The position numbers were made by a program, and so were the translations under genes. Under the pieces are notes generated by a model. The model saw nothing but the letters and a program-made list of their open reading frames with translations, was not told the origin of the DNA and ran no database searches. This document shows positions 1-6,856 of a DNA stretch of 17,644 nt, piece after piece. Source of the stretch: an uncultured bacterium (GTDB taxonomy: Bacteria; Patescibacteriota; Minisyncoccia; Phycocordibacterales; UBA1006); contig CAIXMG010000104.1 of the NCBI GenBank assembly GCA_903920485.1, forward strand, positions 1 to 17,644, in the 5' to 3' direction. Position 1 is the first letter of the stretch. Each line of letters starts with the position of its first letter.

Positions 1-360
1 GCGCCTCCCACATCTTTCTCTGAAGGAGTTCCGAATTTCACCTTGAACCATTGCACGGTGTCTCTCGAGGGAATCCATTCCGTCCTCGATGTTTCCGATG
101 GCAACCGGTACCTCGGGGTACAGGTTCCGCTTGCATGCCTGGCACGCCAAAACACCATGACGGTTCTTGGTCAGGGGCAATGGCTTCCTCTTACCGATTT
201 TCATCCCAAGATCGCGATTATGAGTACCCCGCAATCAGGTTTGTATAATCGTGGACAGCGGGGGATGATCTACGCCCTTGCCGCAGTAGGCATTCTCCTG
301 GGGATCGGAGGACTTCTCGCCTTCGGCTATTGCCTGAGAATTCTTAAAAAATCACTATGA
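1..360 (+). CDS. C-terminal part of a membrane-anchored protein (5' end outside window)
   Basis: The reading frame is open from the first base and ends at TGA 358-360, so this is the tail of a longer gene. The visible 119 residues have a polar, probably extracytoplasmic portion (from VPNFTLNHCTVSLEGIHSVL to PQSGLYNRGQRG). One hydrophobic segment follows (about GMIYALAAVGILLGIGGLLAFGY), then a short basic end (RILKKSL). That suggests a C-terminal membrane anchor with a cytoplasmic tail. A TTG at 43 could serve as a start but has no ribosome-binding site and no reason to be preferred over read-through from upstream. The stop overlaps the next start (ATGA at 357-360), so the gene is probably co-translated with the polytopic protein that follows. 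I do not recognise the family. The outside domain may work with the GT-C-like protein in surface glycan assembly, but this is inference from position only. Confidence 0.7.
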   Translation, partial: APPTSFSEGVPNFTLNHCTVSLEGIHSVLDVSDGNRYLGVQVPLACLARQNTMTVLGQGQWLPLTDFHPKIAIMSTPQSGLYNRGQRGMIYALAAVGILLGIGGLLAFGYCLRILKKSL

Positions 361-2009
361 ATGTAAGAGCCATAAAACAACGATACCTGATCATCGCCAA
401 TACGATTGTCGTACTTTTGGTCGTCGGAATATTTTTCTTGAAACCGGGATACTTGTTTTTTACAGATTATGTGGTCGGTCCGCACGTGACGCTCGATCCG
501 ACCAGCGGTTGGTTCCTGTTCAATGCGGTTTTTTCCCTCCTTTCGCACGTGATTCCTGCGGCCCTGATCGAGAAATTCCTTCTCGCTGCAACGGCTTACC
601 TGCTGCTCTTTTCCGGCAACAGGATCGCAGGACTTTTTTCCACGAAGAAGGCGGTTGTCTTCCTCTCCGGTCTGTTTGCCCTGTTCAATCCTTTCGTCTA
701 TGAGCGAATCATGTACGGGCAGATCGGAGTGGTGTTGGGACTGGCGTTCTTCATGTTGGACATCGTCGCGTTTGTCCGCTTCCTTGAAGAGAGGCAATAT
801 CCCAAGCTCGTGACACTCGGACTTTTTTGGGGATTGGCAGTGCTTTTTTCCAACCAGTTCCTTTTCTTCATAGTGTTGGCTGGCGTCGTCTCGGCCTTCT
901 GCTTTTTTCCGGCATGGAAGGAGGCAGTGGGGAAGAAGCGTTTCTGGAAAAACATCCTTGCCGCAGTGGGCATCTGCATTCTTATCAATGGAACATGGCT
1001 CGGTGCGACGATCGTAACGAAGGGAAATGCGAAGGAGTCTCTTCTTTCCTCGATTACCCGACAGGATCTGGTATCGTTTCAAATGTCGGGGAATACCGTC
1101 GCCCAATCAGTTGCTTTAGGGGCGATGATGTCGGGATTCTGGGGCAAGGACCAGCATCGTTTCATTGACACTACCCAAGTGAAAACCCTTTGGGGAAGGG
1201 GGTTCATCATCGTATTTCCCATCATTGGCGTCGGGGCGTTGCTTCTTTTGAGGGAGAAGAAAAGAAGGCGCCTTGCGATCTTCATGATGCTCCTCTTTGC
1301 CTTTGGACTATTTTTTGCACTGGGCGTGAAATCGGCTGCTTCGGGAGCGGTTACCCTCTGGCTGTTCTCCCATATCCCGTTTTACGTCGGCATGCGCGAA
1401 ACGGGAAAATGGATCGGGTGCGTGGTCCTTGCCTATGCGATGTTCCTGCCAGCGGGGCTCGATTGGCTCTATGATCGCTGTTCGGGCAAAATGGTCGAGT
1501 ACGCCGTTTCGCTAGTTGTCGCCTGCGCGATCATTGTCCAGGCCCCGTACCTTCTTTTCGGATTTGCCGGACAGGTCCATCCGGTTCCTTATCCAAACGA
1601 CTGGAAAAGCGTCGATAGGATTATTTCCCAAGGTAATCCAAAATGCGATGCCTCAACCCTCTTCCTACCGTGGCACATGTACATGTCGTTCTCGTGGATG
1701 CGCGAAGTGGTGCAGAATCCAGCGAACCAGTTCTTTTCCTGCCCTGTCCTGCAGGGGGCGAACATAGAGTGGGACGGAATCTACGACAACAGCGGGAATC
1801 CTACTAGCCTTGCGGTGGAACAATGGATCGTTAGCAAAGGTCTTGCACCGCAGGTGCTTCTCGGTCAGGCTCCTTCAATCGGTTACATCATCGTCGCGAA
1901 GGATGCCGATTGGAACGAATACTCCTGGGTGGGGACCTTACCGCACGTTCATCTGGTGTTTGACGGGCCAACGCTCCGCCTCTATCGTCTCGACAAGAAT
2001 TCTCTATGA
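357..2009 (+). CDS. Large polytopic membrane protein, GT-C glycosyltransferase-like
   Basis: 550 residues with roughly ten or more hydrophobic segments over the first ~410 residues, then a soluble C-terminal domain of about 140 residues. After the first TM helix the first outside loop reads LFFTDYVVGPHV. An acidic residue at the start of this loop is typical of lipid-linked-sugar GT-C enzymes. The motif NPFVYERIMYGQIG after the third or fourth helix is the kind seen in large CPR membrane proteins annotated as YfhO or GT-C-like. The C-terminal part has several Trp/Tyr residues (LPWHMYMSFSWMREV, IEWDGIYDNSGNP), consistent with a periplasmic carbohydrate-handling domain. It overlaps its neighbours by ATGA on both sides (357-360 and 2006-2009), implying translational coupling in a three-gene unit. 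Likely role: transfer of a sugar from a polyprenyl-phosphate donor to a surface glycan or protein. The family assignment rests on topology and short motifs only; a flippase-like or YfhO-like protein is the alternative. Confidence 0.6.
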   Translation: MNVRAIKQRYLIIANTIVVLLVVGIFFLKPGYLFFTDYVVGPHVTLDPTSGWFLFNAVFSLLSHVIPAALIEKFLLAATAYLLLFSGNRIAGLFSTKKAVVFLSGLFALFNPFVYERIMYGQIGVVLGLAFFMLDIVAFVRFLEERQYPKLVTLGLFWGLAVLFSNQFLFFIVLAGVVSAFCFFPAWKEAVGKKRFWKNILAAVGICILINGTWLGATIVTKGNAKESLLSSITRQDLVSFQMSGNTVAQSVALGAMMSGFWGKDQHRFIDTTQVKTLWGRGFIIVFPIIGVGALLLLREKKRRRLAIFMMLLFAFGLFFALGVKSAASGAVTLWLFSHIPFYVGMRETGKWIGCVVLAYAMFLPAGLDWLYDRCSGKMVEYAVSLVVACAIIVQAPYLLFGFAGQVHPVPYPNDWKSVDRIISQGNPKCDASTLFLPWHMYMSFSWMREVVQNPANQFFSCPVLQGANIEWDGIYDNSGNPTSLAVEQWIVSKGLAPQVLLGQAPSIGYIIVAKDADWNEYSWVGTLPHVHLVFDGPTLRLYRLDKNSL

Positions 2010-2581
2010 ACAACAAATCCCTGAAAAATTTCATCCGGGAAATGATATACGATTACGTGTGCTGTTTTCCTATCGCCGTACTTGTCGCACTCGGCCTATT
2101 TATCGGCCGGCTGGCTTTGAGAGGCAGCCTCTTTGCGCTGGTCGATTTCAGGATACTCATTCTCTATCTGGCGATCCATGCCGCTGTTGTGATTGCGTTT
2201 CTGGTATGGGGAAACAAACCGGATGTCCGCAGGTTCATCGCCCGCTTCGATCTTCGGAATCGTATGCGCAACGGCCGTGCTTCTGACACCATTGTTCCGC
2301 GGCCGTCCGGGCAGGACTTGTTGTTCTGGGTGGCCGGTGTGGCGTTGCTCATAATCACGCTGTGCTTTTCGGCATGGTCCTCTGCCGGAGTGCTGTGCGT
2401 TTTCCTGGTTGCCTCTCTTTTCAAGAATGTCGAATATGTCGTGCTGATTGCGATCGTGCTCCTTGCTGTCGTAGCCATTTTTTCACTGGTCTTCCGCCAA
2501 GGGTTCGAGTCAGAGTGCCTGATGTTCATCGTGATTCCGCTTATGATGGCTTCCGCCGTGAGAGTCATGCGGCAGCCGTAA
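2006..2581 (+). CDS. Small polytopic membrane protein, unknown function
   Basis: 191 residues, mostly hydrophobic, with about five or six TM segments: CCFPIAVLVALGLFIG, ILILYLAIHAAVVIAFLVWG, LLFWVAGVALLIITLCF, GVLCVFLVASLF, VVLIAIVLLAVVAIFSLVF and LMFIVIPLMMASAV. A polar basic loop (NKPDVRRFIARFDLRNRMRN) between the second and third helices is probably cytoplasmic. The start codon overlaps the stop of the GT-C-like gene (ATGA, 2006-2009) and there is no SD sequence, so translation probably depends on coupling. I see no catalytic motif. Its context suggests an accessory subunit of the upstream glycan-related membrane protein, which is an inference from the overlap. Confidence 0.65.
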   Translation: MNNKSLKNFIREMIYDYVCCFPIAVLVALGLFIGRLALRGSLFALVDFRILILYLAIHAAVVIAFLVWGNKPDVRRFIARFDLRNRMRNGRASDTIVPRPSGQDLLFWVAGVALLIITLCFSAWSSAGVLCVFLVASLFKNVEYVVLIAIVLLAVVAIFSLVFRQGFESECLMFIVIPLMMASAVRVMRQP

Positions 2582-2585
2582 CGTC

Positions 2586-2615
2586 TTTGCATTTGGGCCG
2601 GGTAAGGCATATAAT
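2586..2615 (+). promoter_or_regulatory. Promoter for the 2622 gene, leaderless type
   Basis: TTTGCA (2586-2591), an 18-nt spacer, then a perfect TATAAT (2610-2615). Only 6 nt separate the -10 box from the ATG at 2622, so the transcript should start at or within a base or two of the start codon. No SD sequence is present. The -35 box overlaps the region just after the previous stop codon. Confidence 0.7.
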
Positions 2616-2621
2616 CCAGGC

Positions 2622-3287
2622 ATGAACACTCTGGACAACAAATCATGGCCCGGAAAAAAGAAAGAAAAATCGGTTGAATCTACGGAAAAGGCGGAAGAAT
2701 CAAGGCATCTCATCGACGGATCATCGGTCCTTACGGCTGCCTTGGCGCTTAAAATGTTGACGGCTTCAGGTGACGTAGCTGCCCAGGGCTATCGCAACTA
2801 CGGCCATCAGGATCGCTATTCGGCACCGATGGTGAACATGGATAATCGCAACCAGAGTCAACAGGGTCATGGACTCAACTATTCGGACAATGAAAAGGGC
2901 AGTAAATTTGCGGTGGATGATGAACAGATAATGCGAAATCTTCAGGAATATGCGGCAGAGGGGATTCACTCCCAAGAGTGTAAGGAAGGGGGCAGGTCGT
3001 TCGCAGATGCTCCAGCCATGAAGAAGGGGGATGCCATTAGGTTGGCTGACAGGCTGATACAGGACGCCAATGCCCATGTCAACAAACTTTCGCAGGATGG
3101 TTGGAACGTAATCAAGGTGAAAACAACAGCCAATTTTGATGGCACGGGGAAGCTTCCAGGAGTTATCATCATCAGTTTCAACAAGAGCACCGGAACGTTC
3201 CATCCGGACACGCGACAGATTGACGGAAGCGACTATCAGGCCCTCCCTGCAGGGTCGGTGATATGGCACGCGGATGACAAGAAGTAA
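2622..3287 (+). CDS. Hypothetical hydrophilic protein
   Basis: 221 residues, not recognised. The N-terminus is Lys/Glu-rich (KKKEKSVESTEKAEESR). It is followed by a weakly hydrophobic stretch (SSVLTAALALKMLTASGDVAA, about residues 34-54) that is too polar for a confident TM helix or signal peptide. A Gln/Asn/His-rich stretch then runs to about residue 90. The last ~130 residues look globular, with a helix (GDAIRLADRLIQDANAHVNKL) and alternating strands (WNVIKVKTTANFDG, PGVIIISFNKSTG). There are no recognisable catalytic motifs. It is a single-gene unit with its own leaderless promoter and is followed 33 nt later by the PAP2-like gene, which has a separate -10 box. The real-gene call rests on the promoter, the good ATG and the coherent protein composition. 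Confidence 0.6.
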   Translation: MNTLDNKSWPGKKKEKSVESTEKAEESRHLIDGSSVLTAALALKMLTASGDVAAQGYRNYGHQDRYSAPMVNMDNRNQSQQGHGLNYSDNEKGSKFAVDDEQIMRNLQEYAAEGIHSQECKEGGRSFADAPAMKKGDAIRLADRLIQDANAHVNKLSQDGWNVIKVKTTANFDGTGKLPGVIIISFNKSTGTFHPDTRQIDGSDYQALPAGSVIWHADDKK

Positions 3288-3303
3288 CTTATTTTTGCAG
3301 TTG

Positions 3304-3312
3304 TGGTATAGT
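3304..3312 (+). promoter_or_regulatory. Extended -10 promoter for the PAP2-like gene
   Basis: TGG-TATAGT is an extended -10 (TG at 3304-3305, hexamer 3307-3312), 8 nt before the ATG at 3321. A TTTGCA at 3294-3299 is too close to act as the -35. The short distance implies a leaderless transcript. Confidence 0.6.
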
Positions 3313-3320
3313 TTTCCTAT

Positions 3321-3989
3321 ATGACTGCGTTGCTCGAATCATATCAAGCATGGAAGCTCTCATGGAAGAGGGCTGCTTCCGACCACCAGTTCCTGAACTC
3401 GATCATTTTCAGCTTTCTGTTGTTGTTGGTCAGCTTTCTTGCGGGGTCGTTTGCCAATGCCTATGCGACGGCGCATGCCAGCGCGCCGGTTTCCGACCTG
3501 GTTCTTTCAAGCATCAGTTCGCGGAACGTCTTCTTCTGGTATGCGTACGGACCTCTTGCCTTCGTGGTGGCGGTCATGGCGGGCTGCATCGCGTGGCCTT
3601 ACCAGACCCCGGTGGTCATCAAGTCGCTGGCGCTCTTCTTCATCGTCCGTTCGCTGTTCGTATGCCTGACCCACCTGGGTTTCCCTGCCGGAGAGATCGT
3701 GCCGGCGAATGCGCCATGGTTCATCAAGCACTACTTCGTGGGAGGGGACTTCTTCTTCTCGGGGCATGTCGGAATGCCGACGCTCATGGCGCTGGTGTTC
3801 TGGAAATACCCCAAGACCAGCGCGTTCTTCATTGCCTGCGCAGTCTTCTTCGGGGTCATCGTCCTGATCGGGCATTACCACTATTCGATCGACGTAGCTG
3901 GTGCGGTCCTCATCACCCCGACGATCTTTAACATCGGCAAGTACCTGTTTCCCTGCGACTTCGAAAGGGCATCGATGCATAGGGCATAG
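3321..3989 (+). CDS. PAP2/sphingomyelin synthase-like integral membrane phosphatase
   Basis: 222 residues with about six TM segments. Two active-site motifs are visible: FFFSGHVGMPT (H149) and GHYHYSIDVAGA (H187 and D191, the HYSID pattern). RSLFVCLTHLGFP (about 110-122) matches the third conserved stretch of the PAP2_C/sphingomyelin-synthase-like group. These enzymes dephosphorylate or transfer head groups on lipid phosphates at the outer face of the membrane; in bacteria likely substrates are phosphatidic acid or polyprenyl pyrophosphate. Here the two histidines and the aspartate expected for the phospho-histidine mechanism are present, so the protein is probably active. It is a monocistronic leaderless unit ended by a strong terminator. 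The substrate cannot be read from the sequence. It may support the lipid-carrier economy of nearby glycan genes. Confidence 0.8.
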   Translation: MTALLESYQAWKLSWKRAASDHQFLNSIIFSFLLLLVSFLAGSFANAYATAHASAPVSDLVLSSISSRNVFFWYAYGPLAFVVAVMAGCIAWPYQTPVVIKSLALFFIVRSLFVCLTHLGFPAGEIVPANAPWFIKHYFVGGDFFFSGHVGMPTLMALVFWKYPKTSAFFIACAVFFGVIVLIGHYHYSIDVAGAVLITPTIFNIGKYLFPCDFERASMHRA

Positions 3990-4004
3990 TTTGGTGAAAA
4001 TCCT

Positions 4005-4032
4005 AAGCCCCCGTCATGACGGGGGCTTTTTT
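4005..4032 (+). terminator. Rho-independent terminator after the PAP2-like gene
   Basis: A 12+12 inverted repeat with no spacer (AAGCCCCCGTCA at 4005-4016, TGACGGGGGCTT at 4017-4028) folds into a stem of about ten GC-rich pairs with a small loop, followed by a run of T (4027-4032). It lies between convergent genes. On the minus strand the T-run is poor and delayed, so termination is mainly for the + strand. Confidence 0.9.
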
Positions 4033-4313
4033 CAATTTTGACACAGAAGAACGTTGTTCACCTGGTTCAGGATATTCGTGGTCGCGGCCTCGATTTGCTG
4101 AAGGTCATCGGATGCTGACGGGGGAATGATGAGGACGCCCTCCAGGGAAAGTTCGCACAGAGGCACTTTTTTCCACGGCATTTCGTTCGTAAGAATTCTC
4201 ACGATTTCCCTCGAAACTCCCTCGAGGCTCGTATTCTCTCCTACGAACAAAATCCTCTTTCCAACCTGTTTTCCTTTGTGGGATAGCTCTCCCACGTAAA
4301 TTATTACTGCCAT
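4032..4313 (-). CDS. Small hypothetical protein downstream of the two-component genes
   Basis: 93 residues, no signal peptide or TM helix, not recognised. It begins with a short hydrophobic strand (MAVIIYVGEL) and contains alternating strands (GKRILFVGE, LEGVLIIPP) and helices (LEGVSREIVRILTNEM, DDLQQIEAATTNILNQVNNVLL). That looks like a small alpha/beta cytosolic fold. The start is 33 nt after the kinase stop on the same strand, so it could be the third gene of the operon. A TATAAT at 4332-4337 (minus strand), 18 nt before the ATG inside the intergenic gap, could also give it its own transcript. Position suggests a link to the signalling pair but no function can be assigned. Confidence 0.55.
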   Translation of the reverse strand: MAVIIYVGELSHKGKQVGKRILFVGENTSLEGVSREIVRILTNEMPWKKVPLCELSLEGVLIIPPSASDDLQQIEAATTNILNQVNNVLLCQN

Positions 4314-4346
4314 GAGCTTGTGTTTCCCACGATTATACAGAAAATT

Positions 4347-5081
4347 CTATCGAAAGGGAATGAGCACTGAAAACACCGATCCCTGTCCGGGAGTGCTTCG
4401 TGCCGAAATCGTCCCGTTGAATTCCCGTTCTACGATTTCCTTCGTGCTGAAGAGTCCGATCCCGACACCCCTGGAATTCTTTTTTGTCGTGAAGAACGGT
4501 TCGAAGATCTTCAAAAGGATTTCGGGTGACATGCCTTGCCCATGGTCAACGACTTCCAAAAGGAAGAATGTCCCAGCCTCCGAAAGGGTTACCTGTACCG
4601 ATCGCAGGGGGATCTTGAAGATATCGGGGCCGTCATAGGAATCAATCGCATTCGAAACAAGGTTGAGAACGACCTGGTGGAACCGCAGAGGATTTCCGAA
4701 GAGGTTTCGTTTGGAAAGGTCAGAGAATTCGAGGGATACCCGGGCCGTTCGTGCCTTGTACCCAAGGATGGCGAATGCCTCGGATATTTCCGTTTTTGGC
4801 GAAAAGGTTCGCTGTCCCTCGGACGGACGCATGTGCCGTCGGATATTCGAAAGGTATTCTCCCAGGCGTCGACTGGCCGCCACAGCCTTCGCGAGATGCT
4901 CTTTCGTCTCGGGAAGGTGGGACGGATCGGTGCTCAACTGGTCAACACTTGCGATCACCGCATTGAGCGGGTTCATGAGATCATGGAAGATTCCCGATGC
5001 GAGCATGCCGAACCGTGCAAGGTCCGCCAGCTCACGGATCTTCCGCGGATGAATTTTCTTGAGGGGCTTCGTTTCCTTCAT
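4347..5081 (-). CDS. Soluble sensor-less histidine kinase
   Basis: 244 residues with no TM helix and no PAS, HAMP or GAF domain. The dimerisation/phosphoacceptor helix starts at about residue 14 and carries H33 in GIFHDLMNPLNAV, the H-x-x-x-N-P form of the H-box. The ATPase domain shows the N box (LNLVSNAIDS, N140 and N144), G1 (DHGQGM, 179-184), F box (FEPFFTTK, 193-200) and G2 (GVGIGL, 205-210), so all catalytic elements are present. The protein should autophosphorylate and donate phosphate to the response regulator encoded 71 nt upstream in the same orientation. Typical sensor kinases are much longer; this one starts essentially at the H-box, so its input must come from a partner protein or from redox, ligand or localisation cues not encoded in it. 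GAGGGAG ahead of the ATG at 5081 is the only reasonable SD-like sequence I see in the window. Confidence 0.9.
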   Translation of the reverse strand: MKETKPLKKIHPRKIRELADLARFGMLASGIFHDLMNPLNAVIASVDQLSTDPSHLPETKEHLAKAVAASRRLGEYLSNIRRHMRPSEGQRTFSPKTEISEAFAILGYKARTARVSLEFSDLSKRNLFGNPLRFHQVVLNLVSNAIDSYDGPDIFKIPLRSVQVTLSEAGTFFLLEVVDHGQGMSPEILLKIFEPFFTTKKNSRGVGIGLFSTKEIVEREFNGTISARSTPGQGSVFSVLIPFR

Positions 5082-5152
5082 AACGCTCCCTCAATGATAG
5101 GATTGTCATGATCATGAACCGTCTAAGAAAAGGTAACGCATTTATCAAGAAG

Positions 5153-5839
5153 TTATCGCTCGACGTCAATCTTATATCCTCGCCCGGGCACGCTGTAGAT
5201 GAGTTTTTTCTTCTTCGGCAGCTCGAGCTTCTTGCGGAGGTTGAGGATGTGCATCTCGATCGTGTTGGAAAGCGAGTCGATGTTCATGTCCCAGGCATGT
5301 TCCGTGATCGCCCCTCGTGACACGACGTGGCCCTTGTTCCTGAGCAGGTACTCGAGGAGGGCGAATTCCTTCTTGGTGAGATAGACGGACTTCTCGCCAC
5401 GGACCACTTTCTGCGATGCAACGTCGAGACTCAGGTCGTCGAGTTCGAACCGGCCGGTTTCCTTGACGGGAGGCCGCCTGAGGACCGCTTGGATGCGCGC
5501 ATATAGTTCGTCGAAGAAGAACGGCTTCGTAACATAGTCGTCCGCCCCGTGATCGAGCGCCGCAACCTTGTAGTCGACCTCGTTGGTGACGGAGATCATG
5601 ATGATCGGCGTGCCCTTCCTCGACAATTCGGGCTGAGTCCTGATCTCTCGGCAGACCTCCATCCCGTCCTTGCCCGGAAGGCCATGGTCAAGAAGGATGA
5701 GGTCGTAGTCGTTGGCCTTGGCCAGCCGAAGGCCGCCCTCACCTGTTTCTGCCGTATCGACCGCAAAGCACCGTTCCTCAAGGCGGGTTTTGATGTATTG
5801 CAGGGTGTCCTTGTCGTCTTCGATGATTAATATTCTCAT
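5153..5839 (-). CDS. OmpR/PhoB-family response regulator
   Basis: 228 residues. The receiver domain (1-~120) has the acidic pair D8/D9, the phosphoacceptor D51 (LILLDHGLPGKDGM), S83 (MISVT) and K105 (YVTKPF). A short linker leads to a winged-helix DNA-binding domain (~125-228) with the usual features: LTKKEFALLEYLL, a recognition helix around SNTIEMHILNLRKKLE and the wing YSVPGRGYKI. It is first in the minus-strand unit followed by the soluble kinase, and divergent from the polysaccharide deacetylase with only 107 bp between start codons. A natural hypothesis is that it controls that gene and itself from the shared intergenic region. Its own promoter is leaderless (-10 box 7 nt from ATG). Confidence 0.93.
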   Translation of the reverse strand: MRILIIEDDKDTLQYIKTRLEERCFAVDTAETGEGGLRLAKANDYDLILLDHGLPGKDGMEVCREIRTQPELSRKGTPIIMISVTNEVDYKVAALDHGADDYVTKPFFFDELYARIQAVLRRPPVKETGRFELDDLSLDVASQKVVRGEKSVYLTKKEFALLEYLLRNKGHVVSRGAITEHAWDMNIDSLSNTIEMHILNLRKKLELPKKKKLIYSVPGRGYKIDVER

Positions 5840-5846
5840 GGAAAAT

Positions 5847-5874
5847 ATTATAGGAAACTTCCTTGAAAAGACAA
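5847..5874 (-). promoter_or_regulatory. Leaderless promoter of the response regulator gene
   Basis: On the minus strand: TTGTCT (5869-5874), 16-nt spacer, TATAAT (5847-5852), then 7 nt to the ATG (5837-5839). The spacer contains the short inverted repeat GGAAACTTCC (5853-5862), a possible but unproven operator. Confidence 0.75.
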
Positions 5875-5930
5875 TCGAGTTTCCCGATTTTTTGATTTTG
5901 ACTTTAGGTTTTCTTTATTTCTGAAAAGTC

Positions 5931-5939
5931 TGGTACACT
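5931..5939 (+). promoter_or_regulatory. Extended -10 promoter of the polysaccharide deacetylase gene
   Basis: TGG-TACACT (5931-5939) lies 7 nt before the ATG at 5947, with no SD. A TTGACT at 5898 is about 30 nt upstream, too far for a -35. The T-rich stretch at 5887-5903 with repeated TTTGA/TTTGAC could be a regulator site in the divergent region. Confidence 0.6.
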
Positions 5940-5946
5940 GGCGGCT

Positions 5947-6714
5947 ATGAAAAAGGCATTTCTGGCGGGAATAGCGATCATGGCCCTTGCGGTCGCGTCT
6001 TCGTGCGTCGCCGCTGCGCTTCCAAAAAAACCTCAGGTGGCCTATCAGGTTCCAATCCTTGTCTATCACAATGTCGCACCGGCCCCTGCGAAGAAGGAGA
6101 GCGCCATGACCAAGCATTATCGGATCACGCCCGAGAATTTCGAGGCGCAGATGCAGTACCTGAAGGAAAATGACTATACCCCGATCACCCTGAATGCCCT
6201 TGCCAGCCATTACCTGCAGGGGACGAGCATTCCCGCGAAGGCGATCGTCCTGACCTTCGACGACGGCTGGAAAAGCCAATATACGTACGCATATCCGATC
6301 CTAAAAAAGTTCGGCTACACGGCAAGTTTCTACATCATCACCAGCTATCCTACGGGCAAGTATCCTGCATACATGGGTTGGGACCAGATCAGGGACTTGG
6401 ACAAGAACGGCATGGAAATAGGGTCGCACACGGTCCATCACGTGAACCTTGCGAGGATTCCGGTGGCGCAGGTCGCACCCGAACTGACAGACAGCAAGGC
6501 GACTCTGGAAAAGGAACTAGGGCATGCGATTACCACTTTCGTGTATCCCGAGTATGGGCAGAATGCGATGGTTCAAGCAGCCGTGAAAAGCGCGGGATAC
6601 CTCGCGGCACGTGCCGGCTGGTCCAGGCTTTCCAACGGTGCCAGTACGATTTTTGCTCTCAAGTCACGCGAGGCGGTGAACAACCCGAACCCGTTCTCAA
6701 CGGTGGTTCAGTAA
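5947..6714 (+). CDS. Exported polysaccharide deacetylase (carbohydrate esterase 4)
   Basis: 255 residues. An N-terminal export signal (MKKAFLAGIAIMALAVASS) ends near C20. The ASSC sequence is a poor lipobox, so either signal peptidase I cleavage or a lipoprotein is possible. The NodB-homology fold shows motif 1 LTFDDGW (103-108, with D105 and D106), motif 2 GSHTVHH (H161 and H165) and a motif-3-like VYPEYGQN (199-206). VPILVYHNV near residue 35 is the usual first strand. CE4 enzymes remove N- or O-acetyl groups from peptidoglycan or other N-acetylated glycans in a metal-dependent way, and the Asp-His-His triad needed for metal is present. It is a single leaderless gene divergent from the response regulator, so control by that regulator is plausible. 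The substrate (peptidoglycan or a surface polymer) is not readable. Confidence 0.9.
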   Translation: MKKAFLAGIAIMALAVASSCVAAALPKKPQVAYQVPILVYHNVAPAPAKKESAMTKHYRITPENFEAQMQYLKENDYTPITLNALASHYLQGTSIPAKAIVLTFDDGWKSQYTYAYPILKKFGYTASFYIITSYPTGKYPAYMGWDQIRDLDKNGMEIGSHTVHHVNLARIPVAQVAPELTDSKATLEKELGHAITTFVYPEYGQNAMVQAAVKSAGYLAARAGWSRLSNGASTIFALKSREAVNNPNPFSTVVQ

Positions 6715-6830
6715 TGCGGTGGACTCGGTCAGAATAAATTTTTTCTCAAGGAAAGGTCGGGAGTCACTCAGGTTGCATCTTGTCCGTATTGCAAGGCCAT
6801 TTTCGCAACGTATCGCCTAAAAATATCCAA

Positions 6831-6856
6831 GAAAAAACGCCCTTAGGCGTTTTTTC
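6831..6856. terminator. Bidirectional terminator overlapping the end of bdbC
   Basis: GAAAAAACGCC-CTTA-GGCGTTTTTTC is a symmetric hairpin with A6 on one side and T6 on the other, so it can end both the + strand deacetylase transcript and the minus-strand disulfide operon. The bdbC stop codon (TAA, 6843-6845 on the minus strand) lies in the loop, so half of the stem encodes its last residues. The 6715-6830 spacer before it holds nothing else I can identify. Confidence 0.85.

Noticed and set aside
327..1106. Open frame of 259 codons on the - strand opposite the GT-C-like gene
   Set aside because: The translation is charged and low-complexity and the + strand frame is a coherent multi-TM protein; this is an antisense shadow.
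4312..5111. Two + strand open frames (108 and 191 codons) opposite the kinase
   Set aside because: The kinase motifs on the minus strand are complete and unambiguous; the + frames have no recognisable content.
6715..6830. Possible small gene between the deacetylase and bdbC (frame from 6780)
   Set aside because: It runs antisense into bdbC, has no promoter or homology and crosses the bidirectional terminator.
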